Position numbers and translations under genes: made by a program
The notes under the pieces: generated by a model
The model's input: only the letters and a program-made list of their open reading frames with translations
What the model was told of the DNA's origin: nothing
Databases searched by the model: none
Assembly: GCF_000732925.1 (NCBI RefSeq)
Contig: NZ_CP008953.1
Location: forward strand, 2,356,001-2,420,000
Source: Amycolatopsis japonica
Lineage (GTDB): Bacteria; Actinomycetota; Actinomycetes; Mycobacteriales; Pseudonocardiaceae
Reading direction: 5' to 3'
Length of the DNA: 64,000 nucleotides
In this document: one piece after another, positions 27,001-35,807 of the stretch
Layout of the letters: every line of letters starts with the position of its first letter
Position numbering within the stretch: the first letter of the stretch is position 1

Positions 27001-28074
27001 TCACAAGCGATTACCCACCACCGACATACCGAGCACCAGCTCGTTCGCCGGATCACACCCGAGGAGGTCCTCGACCAGTTCGTCGCGAAGCGCGGCGGTG
27101 AACGTGACGTTCAGGCCCAGCGCGGTCGCCAGCAGGTACACGGTTTGGCTGAGGTGGCCGACGTCCATCAGCAGCACGCGATACGTGCGGCTCACCGGGT
27201 ACTTCCACTGGTTCCGCTCGATGACGCTCGTGTAGATCAGCAGCGCGCCGGCGTTCCCGGTCCACTGCTGGTCGCCGGCGAGCGCGATCAGCTGGTCGTC
27301 GTCGATCTTGCCGTCCAGCGGCGTGAGGCCGTGCCGGAAGCCGTTGTAGTGGTAGACGCCCGGGGCCAGGCCCTCGACGTTCCTCGCGTAGACGTACACC
27401 TCCGTCGGGTGCCGCGCCCCGCCCGACGGGCTCGTCTTGAAGACGTTCCCGGTGGCGGGGATGTCGGGATGCGTTTCCGGCCTCGTCGGCCTCGCCGCGG
27501 TGAGAAGCGCGCTCAAATCGCGCAGCCGCAAGGGTTCTTCACCGAACTCGCGGACGCTTCTGCGCCGGCTCAGCGCCTCGCCCAGCCCGATGGTGTTCAG
27601 TGGTTCCGGTGACGGTTCGGGCAACGCGATCGTGTGGTGTTCACCCGTTGGCCTCACCGGAGAAGGCGGAGGGCTGACCTTCGCCTTCTCCAGCAAGGTT
27701 TTCGCCGTCGTTTCGCTGGTGGTGAACTCGGTCTCGCGCAACGAACGCGTGCCGAAGTGAAACGCCCGCGCGGACGTTCCCCAAGGGCCCCAATCCCGAA
27801 GGATCTCTTCTTCGCGTTGTTGCCGGTGAGAACCTTTGACCACCAGTACTTCGTACCGGATCATCGCTCGCGCGATACGGACGAGCCTTTCCCCGATCTC
27901 GGGATTCTCATCCGCATCGCGGACCGATTCCGGTTCTCGCCAAGAACTGAACCATCGCAGGACGCGTTCGGTTCCATCGGCGAGTTTCAGCTGGCGATGT
28001 CCGAGGTGATCGTCCCAGACGACGTCACCATCGGACCAATAGAGCGTTCCGCATGAGGAAACCCTGACCAGCAT
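27001..28074 (-). CDS. SagB/ThcOx-type FMN dehydrogenase
   Basis: A 357-residue protein. Residues about 1-150 have no clear match. The C-terminal half (from LGEALSRRRSVREFGEE) is a nitroreductase-fold domain with the FMN loop SPSGGARHPTEVYVYARN, and the late QTVYLLATALGLNVTFTAA. SagB enzymes oxidise azolines in peptide natural products; other members of this fold do other redox chemistry. There is no YcaO cyclodehydratase in the window. ATG at 28074 has a weak ribosome site. It lies 54 bases after a 40-residue peptide gene and downstream of a SARP regulator, all on the minus strand. Confidence 0.9.
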   Translation of the reverse strand: MLVRVSSCGTLYWSDGDVVWDDHLGHRQLKLADGTERVLRWFSSWREPESVRDADENPEIGERLVRIARAMIRYEVLVVKGSHRQQREEEILRDWGPWGTSARAFHFGTRSLRETEFTTSETTAKTLLEKAKVSPPPSPVRPTGEHHTIALPEPSPEPLNTIGLGEALSRRRSVREFGEEPLRLRDLSALLTAARPTRPETHPDIPATGNVFKTSPSGGARHPTEVYVYARNVEGLAPGVYHYNGFRHGLTPLDGKIDDDQLIALAGDQQWTGNAGALLIYTSVIERNQWKYPVSRTYRVLLMDVGHLSQTVYLLATALGLNVTFTAALRDELVEDLLGCDPANELVLGMSVVGNRL

Positions 28075-28128
28075 CGAATGTCTTGTGCCCCAGTCCCCAG
28101 TAAATACTTTCCGAATACGTCAGGTGAT

Positions 28129-28251
28129 TCAGCGTCGCGAGCGGAAAGGAGGCCCGCCGTGCGGCGGCGGCTCGAACCCGCCCCAGGTGCTCTGTGCCTT
28201 GTACTCCGCTTCGAGCTCGTACAAGAACTCGTCGTCGTCCTCATCGTGCAT
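28129..28251 (-). CDS. 40-residue peptide, candidate modified-peptide precursor
   Basis: A short gene of 40 codons plus TGA. The ATG at 28251 has a strong ribosome site, GGAGAGG, 9 nt upstream. The N-terminal half (residues 1-20) is acidic, opening MHDEDDDEFLYELEAEYK; the C-terminal half (21-40) is STWGGFEPPPHGGPPFRSRR, with Trp23, two Gly-Gly pairs, Pro runs, His31 and a basic end. There is no Cys. A leader/core layout is inferred. It lies between a SARP gene (81 bases upstream) and the SagB gene (54 bases downstream). An AfsS-like regulatory peptide next to an AfsR-like protein is the main alternative. Confidence 0.55.
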   Translation of the reverse strand: MHDEDDDEFLYELEAEYKAQSTWGGFEPPPHGGPPFRSRR

Positions 28252-28332
28252 GCCGTTGATCCTCTCCGTGAACGGTTACTCCGGTCAAGCGAATATACCT
28301 ACGCCAACAGAGTACCGGAGCAGAACGGCTAA

Positions 28333-31245
28333 TTACGCCGAGTAATCGTTCAGGCGCTGTTTGAGTTCGCGAACCTCGGGCGACTCCGAAATGCCGAGAT
28401 CGGTGTAGAGGCGCAATGCGAACCGGCGATGACGGTCCGCATTCAGTCGCTCACCGAGAATGTCGAACGCGAACGCCATCTCCTTGTGGGCGATGGGCAG
28501 CATGCTGCGATTCCCGGTCGATTCCAGCACTTCCACCGCGGTCGTCAACTGACTGACCGCGAGCGCGCCGTCACCGAGTCCGCGCGAATTGATACCGAGG
28601 GCGAGAAAGCATTCCGCCTCGAGATCGGGCGATTCGTTCTCCTGCGCCAGTCGCAGTGCCTGGTCGAGTTCCTCGGCGGCTTCGGGATAGCGCCTGTTCT
28701 CGGTGTGGATCAGCCCGATCCGGTGCCTGGCGCGGGCTTCGATGAGCACGCTGCCGTGCGTGTGGGCGGTCTCCCGGACCCAGCCGAGGTGTTCGATCGC
28801 CTCGTCCGACTCGCCCTTGAGCCAGTGGGTGACCCCCGAGTTGCCCCTGGCCCGGCACTGCATCCGGATGTCGCCGGTGGTCGCGGCCAGTTCGAACACC
28901 TCGTTGAACAGCCGGTTCGCCTCGGTGAACTCGTTGAGCCGCCACAGGGTCAGCGCGTACATGTGCAGGGCCTGGTACTCGAGGACGACGTTCCCGGTGA
29001 CCCGCGCGGCGGACAGGGCGAGGGTCTCCAGCTCCCTGGCCTGCCGGTAGTAGCCGCGGTTGTCGAAGTAGCGCCACACCGCCGAGCAGAAGGGCACGAG
29101 GTCCGAGTACTGCTGATGGTTGTTCATCGCGACGGCCACCGGCAGCACGTTCTGCCATTGCGCGTCCATCCAGTGCGCGGCCTGGTCGTAGTCGGCGAAG
29201 GACTGTCCGAACTCGCTCTTCGGCACTTCGAGGCCGCCCGGTTCCTCCTCGGAATCCGGGTCGATGAAGTCCATCGCGGCCGCGACGGTGCTGCGGTAGT
29301 AGTCGAACAGCCGCCGCATCATCGCCTCGCGCTGGTACTCGGGCTCCTCGGCGAGCAGGAGTTCGCGACCGTAGCTGCGGAGGAGGTCGTGCATCTCGTA
29401 GCGGTCCATCGACGGCTGACGCAGGAGGTTCACGTCGACGAGGCGTTCGGCGAGCCGTCGGGCCTCGGCGAGGTCGACCTCGGCCAAGGCCGCCGTCGAG
29501 TGCAGATCGAACGCCGCACCGGGATGATGGCTCAACCGGCGGAACACCCGCCGTTCGGTCTCGGTCAAGTTCAGATAGGACACTCGGAACGCGCCCGCGA
29601 CGTCGCGTTCGCCGGCGGTGAGCTCGCCGAACCGGTTCCGCTCGTCGCGCAGCTGCCTGGCGACGAAGTCGAGCGTCCACGACGCCCGCGCGCGCAGCCT
29701 GCTCGCCGTGACGGCCAGCGCGAGCGGGAGATCGCCGCACAGGCTCGCGACCTGATCGGCCGCGTCCGGGGACTCCCGCTTCAACCGGGAGGGCCCGACG
29801 ATCCGGCCGAGCAGATCCACCGCGTCGGCCCGGCTGAACGGTTCCAGCGAGAGCAGTTCGGCGCCGTCGAGGTCCACGAGCCGGGTCCGGCTGGTGATCA
29901 GCACACAGCAGCTCGCCGCGCCGGGCAGCAGCGGGCTCACCTGCGTCGCCCCGATGGCGTTGTCCAGCACCAGGAGCACCCGTTTGCCGGCGAGGCAGCT
30001 GCGGAACAGCGCCGCGCGCTGCTCGGTCCCGGCGGGGATGTCCGAACCCTGGATGCCGAGCGACCGCAGCAGCGCCTCGAGCGCGGTCCCCGGATCGACG
30101 GGGTCTCCGGCGGGCGAGAACCCTTCGAGGTTCACGAACAACTGACCGTCCGGGAACAGCGGGGCGAGCCGGTGCGCGGCGTGGACGGCCAGCGCGGTCT
30201 TCCCGACACCGGGCATGCCGTCGATCGCGATCAGCCGCGGCCCCGCCGAGGAGTCGTCCTGGCCGATTTCGAGGACGGTCCGCAGTTCGGTGGCGCGGCC
30301 GCCGAACGCGGGGAGGTCCGCGGGAAGCTGCGCGGGCCGGGGGAAGAGCGCCTTCTGCGCGTCCGCGTCCTCGCGTCGCCCGCCGGTGTCCATCCCGGCC
30401 CGGAGCCCGCCGACGCCGTACCGGACGAGGGCGCCGTCCTCCATCAGCTCGGCGTCGGCGCGCAGGATCTGCTGGTGGAGCGCGCTCAGCTCGGCGCTGG
30501 GGTCGACGCCGAGCTCCTCGGCGAGCGCGGTCCTGGTCCGATCGAACGTCCGGAGCGCGTCGGCGCCGCGGCCTGCCCGGTAGAGCGCCAGCATGGTGAG
30601 ACATTGCAGGGTCTCGCGGGTGGGATGCCAGGCGGCGAGGTCGAAGGCCTCGCGAGCCGCCGCCTCGGTCTCGCCGAGCCGGAGCCTGGCGCCGATGAGG
30701 AGCTCACTGGCGGCGAGACGTTCTTCGTCGAGGCGTCGCGCCGTCTGCTCGATGGCGTCGCCTTCGAGGCCGTCGAACGCCGGGCCGCGCCAGAGCGCGA
30801 GCGCGTCGGCCAGTTTGGCGGCCGCCTGGGAGATCAGCCCGGCCGCGAGGAGTTCGGCGCCCTGGTTGTAGTCGGCTTCGAAGCGGACCGAGTCGAGCGA
30901 GGCGCTGCTGATGACGACGCGGTACGCCGAGCCGGTGGTGACCACGGCGGACCGGGCCACCCCGAGGTCGTGCCGGAGCCGCGCGATCGCGTTGCTGACC
31001 TGGCGGACCGCGGTCTTCGGCGGATTTTCGGGCCACATCGTGCCGACCAGGTACGAAACCGGGACCAGCCGGCCCGCGTTGATCAGCAGAGCGGCGAGAA
31101 GACGCTGTTCGCGGCGTCCACCCAGCCGGACGGGGACACCGTCGACTTCGGCTTCGAGCGGACCGAGAACGGAGAAGCCGAGCTGGGAACTCTGGACAGT
31201 GGTTCGAGGCGATCCCGCCGAATCGGGTAAACGATCAGCGGTCAT
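28333..31245 (-). CDS. SARP (AfsR/DnrI/RedD-type) regulator with NB-ARC and TPR domains
   Basis: A 970-residue multidomain activator, like AfsR. Residues about 20-115 form an OmpR-like winged helix (GGRREQRLLAALLINAG, TAVRQVSNAIARLRHDLG); about 120-265 is the bacterial transcriptional activator domain (HPTRETLQCLTMLALYRAGRG). An NB-ARC ATPase follows with Walker A GMPGVGKT at about 343-350 and CVLITSRTRLVDLDGAELLSL. About 700-960 are TPR helices. SARPs bind direct repeats at promoters of specialised-metabolite genes. It is the first gene of the set with the peptide and SagB genes. ATG at 31245. Confidence 0.93.
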   Translation of the reverse strand: MTADRLPDSAGSPRTTVQSSQLGFSVLGPLEAEVDGVPVRLGGRREQRLLAALLINAGRLVPVSYLVGTMWPENPPKTAVRQVSNAIARLRHDLGVARSAVVTTGSAYRVVISSASLDSVRFEADYNQGAELLAAGLISQAAAKLADALALWRGPAFDGLEGDAIEQTARRLDEERLAASELLIGARLRLGETEAAAREAFDLAAWHPTRETLQCLTMLALYRAGRGADALRTFDRTRTALAEELGVDPSAELSALHQQILRADAELMEDGALVRYGVGGLRAGMDTGGRREDADAQKALFPRPAQLPADLPAFGGRATELRTVLEIGQDDSSAGPRLIAIDGMPGVGKTALAVHAAHRLAPLFPDGQLFVNLEGFSPAGDPVDPGTALEALLRSLGIQGSDIPAGTEQRAALFRSCLAGKRVLLVLDNAIGATQVSPLLPGAASCCVLITSRTRLVDLDGAELLSLEPFSRADAVDLLGRIVGPSRLKRESPDAADQVASLCGDLPLALAVTASRLRARASWTLDFVARQLRDERNRFGELTAGERDVAGAFRVSYLNLTETERRVFRRLSHHPGAAFDLHSTAALAEVDLAEARRLAERLVDVNLLRQPSMDRYEMHDLLRSYGRELLLAEEPEYQREAMMRRLFDYYRSTVAAAMDFIDPDSEEEPGGLEVPKSEFGQSFADYDQAAHWMDAQWQNVLPVAVAMNNHQQYSDLVPFCSAVWRYFDNRGYYRQARELETLALSAARVTGNVVLEYQALHMYALTLWRLNEFTEANRLFNEVFELAATTGDIRMQCRARGNSGVTHWLKGESDEAIEHLGWVRETAHTHGSVLIEARARHRIGLIHTENRRYPEAAEELDQALRLAQENESPDLEAECFLALGINSRGLGDGALAVSQLTTAVEVLESTGNRSMLPIAHKEMAFAFDILGERLNADRHRRFALRLYTDLGISESPEVRELKQRLNDYSA

Positions 31246-31675
31246 ATGCGACTATGTCGTCCGAGGCCGTGAGCGTGCTCACGCACTACCTCCAGTCCGT
31301 TCGCCGGCTGATCGGCACCCTAGCCCACCGCTTCGGCCTCCAGCCAGGTCGGCGCGGGGCGCGCCGTACTGCATTCGGCCTAACGGGCGTGCGCGGGCCT
31401 GCCCTGAAACCTTCCCGATTCTACGCCCCGCGGCCCCTGAACTGCGCGGATGTCCGGCGGTGGAGAGCCGATGTAATTCCGATGCAGGCCCTTGGAAAGC
31501 TGAAGGTACAGCTGCGGCTCGGCGCGACGGGGCAGCGCGCCGAACCGCGTGTAGGGGCTCCGCGGCGGTTGGCCTTCGTACTGGGGGTGGCCAACCGCCC
31601 TGGTAGCCCCTTCTCCGCGTCACAGGTCGTTCCCAGCCGAGCACGGCACACTGGTCTGAAGAGGAGTGTGCCGTC
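31246..31675. other. 430-base gap before YggT gene with nested hairpin
   Basis: No convincing gene. It contains the promoter of the minus-strand SARP and, at 31554-31610, a composite palindrome: GGGGCT/AGCCCC outer arms and an inner 11-bp stem GGCGGTTGGCC (31564-31574) with GGCCAACCGCC (31589-31599). It is 66 bases before the YggT ATG, so could be an mRNA leader structure. An open frame on the plus strand has atypical composition and I did not accept it. Confidence 0.6.
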
Positions 31676-31954
31676 ATGAGTGCTCTTGGTGATATCGCAG
31701 GTGTCCTGCTCACCCTGTTCCTGATCGTGCTCATCGTCCGGATGGTGCTGGACTGGGCCGTCAATCTCGCCACCCGGCTGCCCGCCTGGGCGTTCCGGGT
31801 CCGCGACTTCGCTCATCGGCTGACCGAGCCCGCGCTGGCACCGGTCCGTCGTGTGGTCCGCCCGGTGCGGGCCGGTGGGGTGGCGTTCGATCTCGCCTTC
31901 ACCCTCGTGTTCCTCGGGGTGGTGCTCCTGCAGTCCCTCGCCTTCAGTCTCTGA
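31676..31954 (+). CDS. YggT-family small membrane protein
   Basis: A 92-residue protein with two hydrophobic segments (IAGVLLTLFLIVLIVRMVLDW and LAFTLVFLGVVLLQSLAFSL) and the loop LTEPALAPVRRVVRPVRAGGVAFDLA typical of YggT proteins. In other actinomycetes YggT sits in the division gene cluster; here it is alone before ku. ATG at 31676. Function unknown, probably membrane-linked. Confidence 0.88.
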   Translation: MSALGDIAGVLLTLFLIVLIVRMVLDWAVNLATRLPAWAFRVRDFAHRLTEPALAPVRRVVRPVRAGGVAFDLAFTLVFLGVVLLQSLAFSL

Positions 31955-32012
31955 CCAGGTGTGATCCTCCGCGATCACGGGTACCAGGTCGGTGGAGGAG
32001 AGGAGTGTGCCC

Positions 32013-32942
32013 ATGCGCCCGGTCTGGAGCGGTTCGCTTTCGCTCGGTCTGGTGACCGTCCCGGTCCGCCTGTACAGCGCGGTCGAGGACCATACGGTGC
32101 ACTTCCGCCAGTTCCAGCGCGGCACCGAAGACCGCATCCGGTACCGGCGGGTGAACGAGCGCACCGGCAAGGAAGTCGGCTACGAAGACATCGTCAAGGG
32201 TTACGAGCTCGACAGCGGCGAGTATGTCGTCGTCGAGCCGGAGGAGCTGGACGAGATCGCGCCGGGCCGGTCGAAGTCGCTCGACATCGAGAGCTTCGTC
32301 GAGCTGGACGCCATCGACCCGATGTTCTTCGACAAGACCTATTGGCTCGCGCCCGCGAAGGACGAGTTCGAGCGTCCGTACGCGCTGCTGCTCGAGGCGA
32401 TGGACTCGTCGGGCAAGGCGGGGATCGCCAAATTCGTCATGCGTGGCCGCGAATACCTGGCGCTGGTGCGCTCCGGTGACGGCGTGATGGTGCTCAACAC
32501 CCTCCATTTCGCGGCCGACCTGCGGGATCCCGCCGAGCAACTGCCGGACCTCCCCGGCAAGGCGAAGGCGCGCGGCAAGGAACTCGACATGGCCGTCAAC
32601 CTGATCGACGCGATGAGCGACGACTGGCGGCCCGAGGAGTACCGCGACACCTACACCGACCGTGTCCGGGAGCTGATCAAGGCCAAGAAGAAGGGCGACA
32701 CCATCACACCGGCCACCGAACCCGGGGAGCCGACGAAGGTCGTCGACCTGTTCGAGGCGCTTTCGAAGAGCGTGGAGAGCGGAAAGGCCAAGAAGAAGTC
32801 CGGGGCGAAGAAGCCGGCAGCGAAGAAGGACCTCTCCTCGCTGTCGAAGGCCGACCTGGACAAGCTGGCCAGGGAGCGGGACATCAAGGGCCGGTCGAAG
32901 ATGACCCGCGCGAGCCTGGAGAAGGCGCTCAAAGCCTCGTGA
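32013..32942 (+). CDS. ku: Ku protein for non-homologous end joining
   Basis: A 309-residue bacterial Ku core protein: it begins MRPVWSGSLSLGLVTVPVRLYS, with the beta-barrel and DNA-ring region FDKTYWLAPAKDEFERPYAL, then the C-terminal Lys-rich extension and a SAP-like end (DKLARERDIKGRSKMTRASL). Ku binds DNA ends and recruits LigD. No LigD gene lies in the window. ATG at 32013 after GGAGGAGAGGAG. The YggT gene ends 58 bases upstream; this might be one operon. Confidence 0.95.
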   Translation: MRPVWSGSLSLGLVTVPVRLYSAVEDHTVHFRQFQRGTEDRIRYRRVNERTGKEVGYEDIVKGYELDSGEYVVVEPEELDEIAPGRSKSLDIESFVELDAIDPMFFDKTYWLAPAKDEFERPYALLLEAMDSSGKAGIAKFVMRGREYLALVRSGDGVMVLNTLHFAADLRDPAEQLPDLPGKAKARGKELDMAVNLIDAMSDDWRPEEYRDTYTDRVRELIKAKKKGDTITPATEPGEPTKVVDLFEALSKSVESGKAKKKSGAKKPAAKKDLSSLSKADLDKLARERDIKGRSKMTRASLEKALKAS

Positions 32943-33576
32943 CGATGCCTGCCGCCGAGAGTTCGCCCGCGATCGCCTCGATCAGCAGCCGGACGTCCTC
33001 CGCCGCCGTCGCGTGCAGCCCTTCGGAGACGATCAGCACGTCGGACGTCGTCGCGGAGACCGCGGAGTGCCCGCTCTGCCGGTTCGTCCATCGCCGCGCG
33101 TGAGCCTGACCGTCCTCGTCGGCGAAGATCACCTCACCGGCGTTCGGCTGTTCGACCGTGCCGGCGAAGGTCACGTACTTCTCGTCGCCGCGCGCGTGAC
33201 GGACTTCCAGCGAGCCGCTGATCTTCGCGATGTCGAGCACCGCGACCGGGATGGCGTAGGCGACCGACACCGCGTTGCACAGGTCGATCACCGGATGGAT
33301 GCGGGGGAGCGTGCCTTCCTTCCGCAGCCTGCGCAGCAAGGACTCCGACGCGCAGCGGTACTGCGTCGGCTTCAGGCCCATCTTGGCGAACGCCCGCCGC
33401 CACGCCTGGATCTCGGGGAACTCCGATTCCGGGCCGTCGGCGAGCCGCCGCGTCGCCCGCGCGACGAATTTCTCGAGATCGACCGGCAGGTCCGGGGTGA
33501 TCCCGGTGGCTTGGAGTGTGCCGACGGCGAGGCCGGGGTGGGCGGACCGGATGTCCGGGTGGTGCTGGAGTCGCAT
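32929..33576 (-). CDS. B3/B4 tRNA-binding-domain protein
   Basis: A 215-residue single-domain protein like the B3/4 editing region of phenylalanyl-tRNA synthetase beta. Motifs: FAKMGLKPTQYRCASESLLRRL, LPRIHPVIDLCNAVSVAYAIPV and DGQAHARRWTNRQSGHSAVS. Free-standing B3/4 proteins are thought to edit mischarged tRNA or bind related ligands; activity is not proved. ATG at 33576. It overlaps the 3' end of ku by 14 bases and is followed upstream by LysE. Confidence 0.88.
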   Translation of the reverse strand: MRLQHHPDIRSAHPGLAVGTLQATGITPDLPVDLEKFVARATRRLADGPESEFPEIQAWRRAFAKMGLKPTQYRCASESLLRRLRKEGTLPRIHPVIDLCNAVSVAYAIPVAVLDIAKISGSLEVRHARGDEKYVTFAGTVEQPNAGEVIFADEDGQAHARRWTNRQSGHSAVSATTSDVLIVSEGLHATAAEDVRLLIEAIAGELSAAGIVTRL

Positions 33577-33587
33577 GCTGGACCTGT

Positions 33588-34199
33588 CTACTGGGTGGTG
33601 AACGCGAGTTTGGCGCCGAGCGCGGCGAAGGAACCGGCGAAGATCCGCCGGAGCCAGGCGAGCACGCGCGGCCGGGACAGAACGTGGTGCCGCACGCCGG
33701 CGGCGAGGACGCCGTACACGCTGAACACCACGAACGTCGCCAGCATGAACACCCCGCTCAGCAGCAGCATCCGGGGGAGCGAACCGGGCTCGCCCGCCGG
33801 GACGAACTGGGGCAGGAACGCGAAGAAGAACAGTGTCAGCTTCGGGTTCAGGACGTTGATCAGCACACCGGAGGTGATCGTCCGCAGCGCCGACGTGGGC
33901 TCGGGATCGCCCTCCACGACGATGGCTTCCCGGTCCTTCAGCGTCGACCACGCCATGTAGAGCAGGTACGCCACGCCGAGGTACTTCAGGATCTCGAACG
34001 CCACCGCGCTGGCGTGCAGCAGCGCCGCGAGACCGGTGATCGCGGCGATCATGTGCGGGATGATGCCGAGGGTGCAGGCGGTCGCGGCGAGGACGCTCGC
34101 GCGTCTTCCCCTGGCCAGCCCGGCGGAAAGGGTGTAGACCACGCCGGTGCCGGGCGTGGCGACCACGACCAGCGTGGTGATCAGGAAGGCGATGCTCAC
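33588..34199 (-). CDS. LysE/RhtB-family amino acid exporter
   Basis: A 203-residue membrane protein with about six hydrophobic segments. The opening FLITTLVVVATPGTGVVYTLSAG and FEILKYLGVAYLLYMAWSTL are typical of LysE/RhtB exporters, which remove amino acids or homoserine lactones. GTG start at 34199. It ends 11 bases before the B3/4 gene start, so the two probably form an operon. Confidence 0.9.
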   Translation of the reverse strand: MSIAFLITTLVVVATPGTGVVYTLSAGLARGRRASVLAATACTLGIIPHMIAAITGLAALLHASAVAFEILKYLGVAYLLYMAWSTLKDREAIVVEGDPEPTSALRTITSGVLINVLNPKLTLFFFAFLPQFVPAGEPGSLPRMLLLSGVFMLATFVVFSVYGVLAAGVRHHVLSRPRVLAWLRRIFAGSFAALGAKLAFTTQ

Positions 34200-34338
34200 G
34201 CCGACCACTGTGCGCGCTGTTTGGCCTCGTGGACAGAGCCAAACCCGTGCCACTCCACTGGACCAAAGGGTTGATCGACGGGTTCACCGGATGGAGTGGC
34301 ATGATGCACGCTCGCACGTCGACGAGGAAGGCCTTGGT

Positions 34339-34839
34339 TTGAGCGCGCGCACTTCCCAGGTGGACGACCTCCGGCTGGTGGCACAACCGAACGCCGTGTT
34401 GTGTTCCGAGCTCTTCGTCCGTCTCATCTTGTCGGATTGGTCCTTGCGGCCGTTGCTCGATCAGGCGAAGACCGCCGCCGCCAGACTGGTGGGCACGCTG
34501 GTCGACGCGGCCGATCCGAAGGAGCCGCCGTTCCTCACGCTGAGACTGCGTCTGCGGTCGGACGTGCTGGTCATCGAGGTCGACCACGAACTGGACGGGC
34601 TTCCGGTGCCGACGCCCGCGCCGGGCGAGCGGACCGGCGTGGCGCCGAGCGCGACCGGCGGGGTGACCGTCTGGTGTGAACTGCCGCTGCCCGGCGGCCT
34701 GTCGGCCGGACAGGTCCGGCTGCCGAGGCGAGGCGACCGGCGCACGCTGGTGGACGAACCCGTCTCCGGTGAGCCCGTCGGCGCCGATCCCGAAGTCCTG
34801 GAACGGCTTTTGACGAGGTTGAGCGGCTGGTCCGGCTGA
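34339..34839 (+). CDS. Hypothetical protein, HATPase-like fold suspected
   Basis: A 166-residue product of unknown function. LCSELFVRLILSDWSLRPLLDQ and ADPKEPPFLTLRLRLRSDVLVIEVD resemble the shape of RsbW-like ATPase domains, but ATP-binding motifs are absent. I prefer the TTG at 34339 because GAGGAAGG lies 7 nt before it; ATG at 34291 is an in-frame alternative. Its stop shares bases with the next ATG, so it is translationally coupled to the alpha/beta hydrolase. Confidence 0.6.
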   Translation: MSARTSQVDDLRLVAQPNAVLCSELFVRLILSDWSLRPLLDQAKTAAARLVGTLVDAADPKEPPFLTLRLRLRSDVLVIEVDHELDGLPVPTPAPGERTGVAPSATGGVTVWCELPLPGGLSAGQVRLPRRGDRRTLVDEPVSGEPVGADPEVLERLLTRLSGWSG

Positions 34840-35723
34840 TGGCGACGAAGCGCGTCACGACGCCGGTCCTGGAGATCGAATACGAACAGGCCGGCGAGGC
34901 GGGCGGGCCGCCGGTGGTCCTGCTGCACGGGTTCCCGTACGACGTCCGCGCTTACGACGAGGTCGCCGCGGTCCTCGCGGCGGGCGGTGCCTCGGTGTAC
35001 GTCCCGTATCTCCGCGGGTTCGGGGGGACGCGGTTCCTCGACGACGCCACGCCCCGCTCCGGGCAGCAGGCCGCGCTCGCGCAGGATCTGCTCGACTTCA
35101 TGGACGTGCTGGGGCTGGAGAACGCCGTCGTCGCCGGATACGACTGGGGCGGCCGCGCGGCGTGCATCGTGGCCGCGCTCCGGCCCGAGCGTGTGCGCGG
35201 ACTGGTGTCGGTGGACGGCTACAACGTCCAGAATCTCGCTTACGCCGGAGAACCGGCGCCGCCGGAATGGGAACGCACGTACTGGTACCAGTACTACTTC
35301 CATTCCGAGCGCGGCCGCCGAGGGTTGACGGAGAACCGAGACGAGCTGTGCGCGTTGTTGTGGCGCACCTGGTCGCCGACGTGGACCGGCGCCGACGCGG
35401 CGTTCCCGGCGAGCGCGCGGAGCCTCCACAATCCGGATTTCGTCGACGTCGTCATCCACTCGTACCGGCACCGGTTCGGGCTGGCGGAGGGTGATCCGCG
35501 GTATCAGGCGCTCGAAGACCTGATCGCGCGGGAGCCCGCCATCACGGTGTCGTCGGTCGTGCTGGAAAGCGGGGACGACGGCGTCGGCGGGCCCAGTGCG
35601 GAGGGCGACCGCGAGTACTTCACCGGGCCGTACGCGCATCGGGTTCTGCCGGGTGTGGGCCACAACGTCCCACAGGAAGCCCCTGAAGCGTTCGCCACCG
35701 CGGTGACCTCTCTGCTCGGGTGA
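34839..35723 (+). CDS. Alpha/beta hydrolase, epoxide hydrolase/haloalkane dehalogenase type
   Basis: A 294-residue alpha/beta hydrolase. The oxyanion loop is VVLLHGFPYDVRAYD, the nucleophile elbow VVAGYDWGGRAACIV with Asp as nucleophile, and LPGVGHNVPQEAPEAF supplies the catalytic His. An Asp nucleophile points to epoxide hydrolase or haloalkane dehalogenase-like chemistry. ATG at 34839 overlaps the stop of the preceding gene. Substrate unknown. Confidence 0.88.
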   Translation: MATKRVTTPVLEIEYEQAGEAGGPPVVLLHGFPYDVRAYDEVAAVLAAGGASVYVPYLRGFGGTRFLDDATPRSGQQAALAQDLLDFMDVLGLENAVVAGYDWGGRAACIVAALRPERVRGLVSVDGYNVQNLAYAGEPAPPEWERTYWYQYYFHSERGRRGLTENRDELCALLWRTWSPTWTGADAAFPASARSLHNPDFVDVVIHSYRHRFGLAEGDPRYQALEDLIAREPAITVSSVVLESGDDGVGGPSAEGDREYFTGPYAHRVLPGVGHNVPQEAPEAFATAVTSLLG

Positions 35724-35807
35724 GGGCGATCACCCGTCCGTGTGCGTGACGAATCCTGATCTTCGCTTGTCCTTCGGAGGTAAGGCGCACGATCCGGAGG
35801 AGGAACG

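Noticed and set aside
27001..28251. Classical thiazole/oxazole peptide cluster
   Set aside because: SagB present but no YcaO, no Cys in the peptide and no protease or exporter nearby; claimed only as a candidate of another kind.
28429..31230. 933-codon plus-strand frame
   Set aside because: Lies fully antisense to the SARP regulator and has no recognisable domain.
31254..31679. Plus-strand frame of 141 codons between SARP and YggT
   Set aside because: No domain, atypical composition, and overlaps the hairpin; not supported.
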